Part shown: positions 47,289 through 56,686 of the stretch, one piece after another | Position numbering within the stretch: the stretch's first letter is position 1 | Layout: each line of letters starts with the position of its first letter | Assembly (NCBI RefSeq): GCF_029873635.1 | Contig: NC_080418.1 | Span: 151,211,748 to 151,275,747, forward strand | Direction of reading: 5' to 3' | DNA from: Malania oleifera | Taxonomy: Eukaryota > Streptophyta > Magnoliopsida > Santalales > Ximeniaceae | DNA: 64,000 nucleotides | Translations under genes and position numbers: made by a program | The notes under the pieces: generated by a model | Database searches by the model: none | The model's input: only the letters and a program-made list of their open reading frames with translations | What the model was told of the DNA's origin: nothing

Positions 47289-48690
47289 CGTATGGTTGCA
47301 CTCTAAACTAAAATAGCTATGGTACCGTGCTTTGATAACTAATATGATTCATCAGGGATCTAATACTGTATAATACTATTTTATATATATATATATATAT
47401 ATATCCTTTTGTTCATCATGATTCTGAATAACCATGACACTGTAAAACTGATATGAATAAACTGTATTATTTGAGCTAAAATATTTGTAATATCTAAATT
47501 GAAATATCTGTATATCTGAGTGTTATGGTTTTGAAATTCAAGGAATCATGGTATTCTATAAACACTGTAAAATATCTGTCTGTGTGTACTGTAAATCATA
47601 ATTCTATAAATATGATAAAACATATTTCTGTGCATAAATACTGTAGATCATGATATTCTGAAAATTGTACAAATACTGTACTGAACAAATACTTACTCAG
47701 GCCGCACAACTAATAAATAAAACGCATATATTGAAATTTGTATAACTGTATAATTTATACCATGTATCTCATAATCAAATACTATAATTTACTGATAAAA
47801 TTTATGAATTTACTAGCATAGCATATTTTCCTTACCTAAATGGCTAAGAGAGCTAACTCCAATTATATTTCTATGCCCACCGCGCCAAACACACAATCCT
47901 TTAATAATATACATTTCCCAATTCAATTAACCCATCTCAAAATAATAACCATATCCTTTTCCTCAGGCTCACATTTATCTTTTATTTATATAATTTCTGA
48001 ACTATTAATTATTTATCACTATTACTTGAGTTCCTAAGAAAACACTTGCTGGGATCCTTAACCCATGCCTGAGGTGTTTGGAAACTCAAACCCTGCAATC
48101 ACAATACCCTAATTTAATCAACCCAAACACCAGTATATTTCCATCCAACCCAAAATCTGGGTTCAAAAAATCCTGATAACTACTAAACCCTTAAACAACC
48201 TACTTACCTTGATTTTGGGATGGTGTCCAAATTCCTCAAACCAAAATTTTGCTCTGGCTAAGTTGTAGAAAATCTCCCCAGGATCATCGTGGTAGTTTCT
48301 GATTGTCAAATCGGGGAGAAACGGAGTCGAAAATCTAGAGAGAAGGCGGAGAATTCTGAAATCTAGAGAGAGAGAGAGAGAGGAGGAAAAACTAATTCTG
48401 CTCGCTAAAATCCTGATTTTGCATGTTTATAGGTGACTTGACACGTGACTTCGTCGACAAGCCATGTGTACTCGTCAACGAACTGAAGAAGGGAGTTCGT
48501 TGATGAAGGTAGTGAGCTCGTCGATGAGCTAATGAGTCTGAAATACACCCATTCGGTATCACTTCATCAACGAGACACTGAAACTCGTCCACAAATGCTA
48601 CAAAGGAGTTTGTCGACAAACCCTACTTTATCCCTTTCAAATTTTTCTTCCTCTCTATTATTTAATTATTATAATTTTTAGATCTTTACA

Positions 48691-50922
48691 GAAACACCTT
48701 CCCTAGACACCACATGTCCCAGAAAAGCCACTTGCTCTAACCAGAATTCGCATTTCTTGAACTTCACAAACAACTTCTTTTCTCTAAGTACCTGCAATAC
48801 CAACCTCAAATGAGTTGCATGCTCCTCGGGGCTCCTCGAATAAACCAGGATGTCATCGATGAATACCGCTACGAACTGATCTAAGTACTCGTGGAACACC
48901 CATTTCATTAGGTCCATGAATGCCGCAGGAGCATTGGTCAATTTTAAAGGCATAACTATAAATTCGTAGTGGCCATACCTAGTACGGGAAGGTCGTCTTT
49001 GGTACATACTCTGATTTAACTCACATCTGATGATACCAAGATCACAGATCGATCTTGGAGAAGACCTGCGTGCCCTGTAACTGGTCAAACAGATCGTCAA
49101 TTCGAGGTAACGAGTACTTATTCTTTACTGTCACTTTATTAGTCTCTCTGTAGTTGATGTACATTATCATCGACCTATCCTTCTTCTTTACAAATAACAC
49201 CGGTGCTCCTCAGGGTGATTCACTCAACCTGATAAACCCCTTGTGAATAAGTTTCTGCAGTTGTTCCTTTAACTCCTTTAGTTCAGTTGTAGGAAATCCT
49301 GGTAAATCTTTTGGGAAAAAGTCAGAGAACTCCCTTGTTACAGGAATATCCTCCAGTTTAAGTTCTTCTCGCGGTGCCTCTTTTATGAATGCTAAATACC
49401 CTTAGCATCCCTCTAGGAGTAACCTCCTCGTCTGAATAGCTAAAAGGATTTGTGGTGCAGAGCACACACATGACCCGACAAATATAAACTCCGACTCTTC
49501 AAAAGGTCAGAACACTACCTCCTTCCTCTGGCAGTCAATACTTGCATAGCTGGCTGCTAACCAATCCCTCACCAGAATAATATCAAAACCATGCATATCA
49601 AATATAATCAAATTATCAAGTATCATTCTCCCTTGAATTTCAACTAGGAAGTCTCAGATCACTTTACTACAAACTACCACTAACCCTGTCGGTGTGACCA
49701 TTTCTAACTTGGCATCTAATAGTTGTGTTCCTACCATGCACAATTTAATGAAACCCCGAGAAATAAAAGAATGCGTCACACCTGAGTCAAACAATACAAT
49801 GACTTTATTTGACAAAATGGAAATTGTATCTGTCACCACGTCAACAGCATTCTCAGTGTCGCCAGGAGTTAAAGAATACACCTGCGCCTGGGTTGTACCC
49901 CTCAGATAGTTTCCGCATGGTGCCTAGTTACCTCCCTAATGTGGCTGCTATGGAGGTGCATTGTTCCACGCCATGCGGCAATCACGTGCCAAATGTCCGG
50001 GCCTACCGCATTGAAAGCAACCACCTGATCCCGCCCTGCACTCTCCCGAATGCCTCTTGCCACATGTAGGGCAAACAGGGCCTGATGAAGTACCCTGGAA
50101 TGCCCTAACACAAATATCATGTCGTTGGCTTCTGCCGTTACTGTACCTCCTCCAAGGGCCCTTCCTAGCACCCGTATGAGAACTAGAAGGCATCGACCTC
50201 TTCTTCGGGTTTTGAGCCTCTACATCCCCCTATAGGCTTACCTCTGCCATAGTGGTCTTATCTACCAGTGTAGCAAACTCCTGCACCTGTAGCACAGCCA
50301 CCTAATTTATAATATCCTACTTTAGACCCCTCTCAAACTTCCAAGCCTTCGCAGGCTCGTCTGGTACCATTTAAGGAGCAAAGCATAATAGCTACACAAA
50401 TCGGGTGGCGTACTACTGAACAGTCAACTGTCCCTGAGTCAGGTTCAGGAACTCCTTTGCCTTAACTTTCCTAACAGAGGCTGGAAAATACCGATCAAAG
50501 AACCCTTCTTTGAAACAGCTCCACATCATCGCCATTAGTACCAGCCTCTACTCCTCAAGCAGCTTTACTGCTTCCCACCATCTCTCAACCTCTCCAGTCA
50601 ATTTAAACATAGCATATAACACCTTTTTCTCATCGGTGCATCGTAGTAAGACCAAGATCTTCTCGATCTCCCGAATCCAATTCTACGCAAGGATCGGGTT
50701 GGTACTTCCCGCGAATGTAGGAGGCTTTAGGCGAGTGAACTTTTCAATAGAATCTCCCAACTCAGCAGTAAGACGATCCTGGCTCTGAGAGCTTCGCATA
50801 ACCTTGGCCATAAACTGCTAGGCAAAATCCTGTAGCACCACTATAGAATCGTTGCCACCCTCATGGGCAGCACCCTCACTGCTACTACCTTCGACTACAA
50901 CGTTACTGTCCCTGGGATCCAT
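48691..50922 (-). pseudogene. R2 gag, protease and first half of RT, broken
   Basis: Gag starts at 50920-50922 (MDPRDSNVVVEG). Then come [38 protein letters not shown] and the knuckle CFQCGRPGHLARDC (50010-50080). The protease has VIVLFDSGVTHSFIS, where the usual DTGA is DSGV. RT reads [48 protein letters not shown] (catalytic DD intact) up to GHVVSREGV at the R3 border. Many stops stand at positions normally coding glutamine. The RT frame resumes at 35096. Confidence 0.9.
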
Positions 50923-51296
50923 CCTGTAGACATAACCAAAATGAATTTAGAATCCTAATATCCTACCATGTCTGATGCAATCATAACACTAAAATATTTA
51001 CTTTCAATAATTTTCAAATACCGACCAAACTCTTTACGACATACTCTATCAACATATTCCCATTCTAGTTTTCAAGTTCCTACCCCTCCGCTTGGAAATA
51101 AATCCGTCAATGGATTGCCATGATTTTTTGAACCAGTCGACTGATCTAGAAAAACAGAAGTCTGTTAAGGGATTTCTGCCTTTAGGCTTACGAAGCAAAA
51201 CTCAAGATTCTTATTCTACCCATTCCTACCCTTGTCCTACTTTAACCTATACTTTGGTAAGATCATCTAACCTAGTCTGCAGAACTTAGAAACCAA

Positions 51297-51309
51297 GTCT
51301 CTAATACCA
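51297..51309 (-). other. R2 primer binding site (iMet type)
   Basis: GTCTCTAATACCA on the plus strand reads TGGTATTAGAGAC on the minus strand, 2 bases from the 5' LTR. The leader to gag (50923-51296) holds a GTCGAC palindrome at about 51127 and no gene. Confidence 0.85.
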
Positions 51310-51311
51310 CC

Positions 51312-53291
51312 TATAGCACCCCAACCCGCCACATGGGCCCGGAGTGCTAGTAAAATACATAAATACTCTCTAATACCAACTGTAGCATACATAAAAGCAA
51401 CCCGCCCTAACCAGGGAATCCCGGGTGCACCTGCCATTACTGAAATTAAATCATACAGCGGAAGATTTCTAAAACATCCATACACTTTACTAGAGTTCTA
51501 TTTGCTCCCAAATACATACATACCACTATCTGACTACATATTACAATCTCAAAATAACAAAATAAGATATCTGGTATCTCACTAATTCTGATAACCACTC
51601 CTAGAAATCTAATCCCAGCTCCAAGGTAAGTTAGGCACGGTTCCCTGAAGAACTTGAAAAATCATTTGTATAATGGGATGAGACACTTCTCAGTAAGACG
51701 AATTATATTAATATCAGTATGTGGCCAGCATGAGTTCTTGTGTGAATATAATACTTCCATTATTCAAATGTATATGAAATGACATTTAAAATTGTACTAT
51801 ATTGTATATCTGAAAATACATAATATCTTAATAATAAATTGTCGGCTGAATATAGCCCTTTTATAGTAAATTCGCCCATATATGCATAAAAGATACAACC
51901 TAGACTGCTATATTAGCGTTGTCATGCTATCATATACTCATACGATATGCTTCCCTCCATGACGGGTTGTGTGGCCCGAAGGCTAGACTCAACATATGGT
52001 CAGCCAACCACAGCTGAGTCAGAAAAGGTAGTAAGTACGATTGTACCTACCTATGGTCATCCGGAACTACATCGGATGGGGACCCCCAGCAAAAACCTCG
52101 GAGTAGTACTGTGGCCTAAGTCACCAAATCGTCTATTCATCATCACACTATCATCTCAGTGTGATTGCACTCCCGGCCAACTCTCGGCCCGGTCGTTATA
52201 TCAAATCTCAGCCCCCAGGCGTCATATTAAATCTTGGCCCCCAATCATCACATTAAATTTCGGCCACCGGCCGTTATATCATACTATATAATATCAGTCT
52301 AATCATTATGTTCATATATACCATTTAAATACTATTCTCATGCCACACAATTTTTATCTAATAAATCAAAACTAAAATAAACTGATGGGGAAAGACATAA
52401 ACTGCTGAAAATAGGGTCTGAGCATCTCCAGGGCTTTAGTTAACTTAAACTATTTATTTTATAGAAAATAGGAGATTTCAAACCAATCACGTTAATTTTC
52501 CCCAAAACATATAACAGTCAAAACCCCCCTTTTATATACCTGATTCGTTCAGAAAATCATATATTGCAATTTAATCAGTCCACCTTTCAAAATTAACTGA
52601 CATAATATAATCCTCTTACTTGGCTTACTGGGAACCCTAAATCCACACCCTACAACGTTCGAAGATCAAAACCCTAAAATTACATTTTCCCCAAATTAAT
52701 CAACTCAACTCACTACATATTCCTCATTTAACATTTCCTAGGCCCCATATACTCCAAATTAACAATAAAATTCTAAAATACCCTACTTACCCTAGTTTTG
52801 GAGTGGTGCTTGGAAAGCCTAGATAAAAAATCTGCTCCACTAGACTTGTAGAGAATTTCTTCTAGATGCTTGTGGCGGCTTCTGATCATTGAATCAGGCG
52901 ACGAACATTGACAAGTCATAGAAAGAGAGTGAGGGGTGCAGGTTTAAAAAGAGAGAAAGAAAAATGAAATTTCTTAATGAAGAAGCAACCTAAAAACCCA
53001 TTTATAAGTCGTTGACCTGGCACAATTCGTCAACAAAATGGGACCTTCATCGACAAATCGTAGAAGAACATTCGTCGATGAAAGAAAGGGTTCGTCGACA
53101 AACCATATGGTTCAAATTCCTCTTGGTAATTCTTTGTCGACGACGCCTAAATTTCATCGATGAACTGCAGAAGGACATTCATCGACGAAAGCAGGGGATT
53201 TTTCGGCGAGCCCTGCTGTTTGCCCTTTTTTAATTTTTCCTTTCTTTTTTGCTTTATTTATTTCCTTATTTTCTAGGTTCAAGTTTCTACA
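51312..53291 (-). repeat. R2 5' LTR (right), 1980 bp
   Basis: It starts TATAGCACCCCAACCC (TG changed to TA) and ends GTTTCTACA. It pairs with 21555-23659. It has lost about 150 bp around 52170 and most of the GA run, and keeps a segment near 51440-51490 that its partner lacks. Confidence 0.9.
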
Positions 53292-53950
53292 CGTAGATGG
53301 TCATAGGAAACATCCTTCCTATACCAGATTCTGTCAAGGACATCAGTATGCAACGCAATAGTAGGAGACAAGTTAATTACATGAACAACAGTATATAATG
53401 CCTCACCCCAAAATGATCTCGGTAGTTCTGGTTCTGAAAGCAAACATCTGACTCTCTCTTCCAGTGTTTTATTCATCCTTTCTGGAAAACCATTCAACTG
53501 AGTCTTAGGAGGTGTCTTCTAATGTCAGATGCGCTATTGTCTATAGTACACATCAAATGGACCACAATACTCGCCATCATTATCAGTGCAAATACATTTT
53601 ATCTTCTTTCCTATTTCTCTCTCAACTAAAGCCTGAAAAATATTTAAACATATCAAGCACCTGATCTTTGGATTTCAAAACATAAACTTAGAGTTTTCTT
53701 AAATGATCATCAATAAAAGTAACAAAATAAAGTGCACCATGAAGTGTCCTTACCTTCATTGGGCCACAAACATCTAAATGAATTAACTCAAGTAACTCTA
53801 TTTTTCTGGAAGGAAGATAACTCTTAAATGAAACCATTTTCTGCTTCCCAGCCAAACAGTGAACACATCTTTTTAGTTTTGCAAAATTTAAGCCTAGAAA
53901 CAAATTCTTCTTAGTCAAGCAATCAAGTCCTTTCTCACTTATGTGACTAA
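53292..53950 (-). pseudogene. R1 copia integrase core, broken by R2
   Basis: On the minus strand: KRCVHCLAGKQKM (zinc part, 53870), LELIHLDVCGPM (first catalytic aspartate), CTDNDGEYCGPF (second aspartate, 53570), LNGFPERMNKTLEERVRCLL (catalytic glutamate region, 53480) and YRKDVSYDHLRV at the R2 border. Several stops are present. The tail resumes at 21554. Confidence 0.92.
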
Positions 53951-54330
53951 GTCACTTGTGCCATAACTCTGATGTGATATCGCTATCAACTGCATTTACA
54001 GAATTCAAGCAAATAGAAGCATTCATAAAATATAAATTAGAAAATTTATTACCTCGGGCCACAATTAAATTTCCTCTGGTAAGTCTCCATTTTCCATTAC
54101 CAAAGAAGTTACAATATCTATCATCATCAAATCTTCTAGGAGAGATCAAATGCAAACGAACACTAGCAGCATGCCTGACATTATTGAGCACCAATTTTGT
54201 TTCATTGTTGGTCTTTAAGCAAACAGTTCGAGTGCCTACTATCGGTACCACAACATTATTTCTCATCTTCAAACTCCAAAGTCACCGGAAGTATATGAAC
54301 TAAAGAAATCCTTCCTTCATATCGCGTGAA
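53951..54330 (-). pseudogene. R1 copia protease and pre-integrase segment
   Basis: The minus-strand frame contains NNVVVPIVGTRTVCLKTNNE and LNNVRHAASVRLHLISPRRF, the segment that follows the copia protease, ending with SELWHK just before the integrase zinc part. The catalytic motif WVVDSGAS lies immediately upstream at the end of the gag frame (near 54330). Confidence 0.85.
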
Positions 54331-55091
54331 AAGAGGCACCACTGTCAACCACCCAACTAATTTCATTACAGGCAACACTAATTACATTATCATCATAAGT
54401 AAGAACGAAATCATCTCCAACAGTAGTGGCAACACGATCATTATTATCCTGATTCTTCTTTTCTTGCTTGTCACTGTTACTTTTATTTTCTTTCTTCCAC
54501 TTGTAACAGTACTTCTTGATATGACCATTTTTACTACAATAATGGCACTCAAGATTTTTAAATCTTGACCTTGACTTGCTTCTACTTTTACTTCTACCCC
54601 TTTTATTTTTGTATCGGCTTCTCCCCCTATTTTCTGTAACAAGTACATGGGTATTATATGTACCCATTTCTTTCCTTCTAGTCTCTTCATTGAACAAGCT
54701 ATCTTTAACAAACGATAGGGTCAACACACCATTTGGGGCTGAGTTGCTAAGAGATACTACAAGAGTCTCCCAACTATTAGGCAAAGAACTTAATAGCAAC
54801 AAAGCTTGTAGTTCATCATCTAAAATTGTCTTCATGTTGGTTAACTGGTTTACCAAATTCTAGAAATCACTCAAATGCTCAGTAACAGATTTTCTTTCAC
54901 TAAGCTTCAAATTTACAATCTTTCTAATTGTAAAAGCTTTTTTGTGAGCAATCTTTCTCTCATAAAGACTCTCAAACTTATTCCAAAGTATTTGGGCATC
55001 TGTCTCTTAAGCCACATGATGAAAAACACTATTATTCACCCACTGTCTGATTTTGCCAACTGCTTTTCTATGCATTTTCTTCCAAATAGCT
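54317..55091 (-). pseudogene. R1 copia gag, main part, with zinc knuckle and protease start
   Basis: From the S7 border leftward: WKKMHRKAVGKIRQWV (55060), then LVNQLTNMKTILDDELQALL (54850), LPNSWETLVVSLSNSAPNGV, a basic stretch, the knuckle CHYCSKNGHIKKYC (54530), a lysine- and asparagine-rich part and WVVDSGASFHAI, the protease active site. The stretch 54317-54856 is open. The first 49 codons lie beyond S7 at 56337-56484, and the frame continues across the insertion. Confidence 0.92.
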
Positions 55092-56101
55092 TGTAGAGAC
55101 TCGGGAAAATAAAATAATAAAAATAAATGAGAAAAGGAGGTTTTTGGTTGGAAGGGGGAGAAAACTGGCGACAATTTTCTAGAAGGAACAAAAAATCTGC
55201 GACGGATTTTGGAAAGGAAATTGGTTAATAGAAATCCGACGACGATTTTCTCTGCAGTGCTGAATATATGAAAGTCCCTCAAGCATTTTTTTTATTTGAC
55301 CAGACAAAGTATCTCTCTCTCTCTCTCTCATGCAAACCTATGACCTCACTTCTTTCCCTTCTTGATTTCAGCTTCATTTTAGCCCGGATTGACGATCAGG
55401 AACCACCACGAGGTTCCTAGGAAGATTCTCTACAACCTACGCGGAGCAAATTTTCAAAGGAAATGAAAATGGAAATGAAAATGAAATGAGAATGGAAATG
55501 AGAAATGAAATAGCGTGAGTTAATAATAAATAAGTAAAGCGAAGTAAAACACACCGCATGAGGGCTTACTAAGTAAGGTGAGTGCTCTGATAAATATCAG
55601 TTGTTGCCGAACCTGAGTTATTCAAGTTAGGATCCAAACGATATCAGGGCAAAGGGAAGGTACTTGTATGGGCGGGTAAGCTTCCCTATTCTCGGGAGCT
55701 TCTCTGGTAAACTTGGGTTACGAATGAATGATTTTGGAAATGAAAGTAAAAGCTTATGAAAATTTGTGTTGTATATCTATACGATTGTAAAAGTGGAAAT
55801 GGTATATTTTCTTAGAAGATACTATCACTGATATGTTTATATGTTATGATATAATGAATCTCATACTGCCACACACTGTAGATAATTTATTCAGTTTTAC
55901 TGAGATGTGTCTCATTCAATCATTTAAATATTACAGGAAACCGAGATAGACCTAGTGATAAAGCTCCGAGATAGAGGGGTGTCGATACCCTGAGTAGACA
56001 GGGTGAGTGTTTTGAGCTAGGTAGGTTTGGTTCCCCTAGAGTTTTTTTGTTAGACCTGTATTTATGGATGGTTGATACTCTGGTATGTGTATTCGTTGTG
56101 G

Positions 56102-56177
<76 letters not shown>

Positions 56178-56336
56178 ATAACGTTCGCTGTTAGGTTTGT
56201 GTAAATGATAAAGACACGTACTCGGTACCCTCTTCGGGTCGGGTTATGTGAATGTGGTATCAAAGGTGTTGACATGGCCGATATGTGATTATATGTTTAT
56301 GAAAAAAAAAATAGTATGAAAAATCGGAGCGTCACA
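55092..56336 (+). mobile_element. Solo LTR S7 (Ty3/gypsy), plus orientation, 1245 bp, in R1 gag
   Basis: It starts TGTAGAGACTCGGG and ends CGGAGCGTCACA. The flanks TAGCT (55087-55091) and CAGCC (56337-56341) agree at 3 of 5 positions, both differences being C/T, and the gag frame (QTKA to WKKMHRKAV) resumes across it. It contains GCGACGGATTTTGG-type motifs (55165-55250), a CT tract (55315-55330), the ACCACGAGGTTCCTAGGAAG block (55413), CTGAGATGTGTCTCA (55897) and a long TA run (56105-56174). It is the shortest of these LTRs. Confidence 0.82.
56105..56174. repeat. (TA)n microsatellite in S7
   Basis: A pure TA run of about 70 bp. It is the longest simple repeat of this type in the window. Confidence 0.95.
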
Positions 56337-56484
56337 CAGCCTTAGTTTGTTTTTCCAGCTTATTGCTACCCGACTCAATCGAATCAAATAAATCCTTACA
56401 ATAAAGAATATCCTCCATCTTTGGTTTCCAAATTGAATAATTTGAAGTTGTTAGCTTGCACATAGTACCTACGTTGTCTTCCAT
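56337..56484 (-). pseudogene. R1 copia gag N-terminus
   Basis: ATG at 56482-56484 on the minus strand starts MEDNVGTMCKLTTSNYSIW and continues with KPKMEDILYCKDLFDSIE to the S7 border, a typical copia gag start. It lies only about 17 bp downstream of the primer site. This frame is open. Confidence 0.9.
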
Positions 56485-56500
56485 ATTTTATATGAACCAA

Positions 56501-56512
56501 GCTCCGATACCA
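56501..56512 (-). other. R1 primer binding site (iMet type)
   Basis: GCTCCGATACCA on the plus strand reads TGGTATCGGAGC on the minus strand, 2 bases from the outer LTR. One base differs from the usual iMet site. Confidence 0.88.
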
Positions 56513-56514
56513 CT

Positions 56515-56681
56515 TGTTAACACTGGAGGAGCCCATGGGTGGGCTTGATACACTTGAGTGAACACTAACTTGACCCAAAAGCTTAAGTCTGTTGGGTCTT
56601 GAGTCCAACCATGTATATAAGGACCCATCATCCACTCAATTTTTTCAATGTGGGACAAACTCACAAGTGGAATTCTCAACA
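56515..56681 (-). repeat. R1 outer short LTR, right (5' in element sense)
   Basis: It starts TGTTAACACTGGAGG and ends AATTCTCAACA, pairing with 13302-13467. The sequence CTTATATACATGG on the minus strand is a likely TATA region. Confidence 0.88.
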
Positions 56682-56686
56682 CAACA

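Larger units (their letters stand above)
35097..48690 (-). mobile_element. R3: Ty3/gypsy Tekay-like element inserted in R2 RT
   Basis: LTRs lie at 35097-37360 and 44499-48690; the right one is split by S6, and without S6 it is about 2265 bp against 2264 bp for the left. The flanks GATAT (35092-35096) and GAAAC (48691-48695) agree at 3 of 5 positions, but R2's RT frame resumes across the junction (VVSREGV to VDPSKIEAV), which supports the borders. It is the most complete Ty3 copy here: primer site, leader, gag, protease, RT, RNase H, integrase, chromodomain, purine tract. S8 interrupts its integrase. Confidence 0.9.
44499..48690 (-). repeat. R3 5' LTR (right), split by solo LTR S6
   Basis: Its own bases are 44499-45366 and 47294-48690. 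It starts TGAAATAACCTAAAAATTC and ends TTAGATCTTTACA, matching the left copy through its length. It lacks part of the GTCGAC array near the end (48450-48620). Confidence 0.9.
21555..53291 (-). mobile_element. R2: Ty3/gypsy Tekay-like element inserted in R1 integrase
   Basis: Paired LTRs lie at 21555-23659 and 51312-53291. The flanks are TGTAG (21550-21554) and CGTAG (53292-53296), a 5-bp duplication with one C/T difference. On the minus strand it reads LTR, iMet primer site, gag with zinc knuckle, protease, RT, RNase H, integrase, chromodomain, purine tract, LTR. It is itself interrupted by R4, S5 and R3. A leader of about 375 bp (50923-51296) lies between primer site and gag. All coding parts carry stops. 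Confidence 0.92.
13302..56681 (-). mobile_element. R1: outer Ty1/copia element carrying the nested tower
   Basis: Matching short LTRs of 166-167 bp lie at 13302-13467 and 56515-56681. They are flanked by CGACA (13297-13301) and CAACA (56682-56686), a 5-bp duplication with one transition. On the minus strand the order is LTR, iMet primer site (56501-56512), gag, protease, integrase, RT, RNase H and a purine-rich tract (19477-19490). Its own sequence is about 5-6 kb; the rest is nested insertions. Gag start and the clade-typical MEDILYCKDL motif suggest a Tork/TNT1-like copia, which is tentative. Oddly, the copia purine tract is followed by a different LTR type (13798-19476) and then a second small internal piece before the outer LTR. 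Confidence 0.8.
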
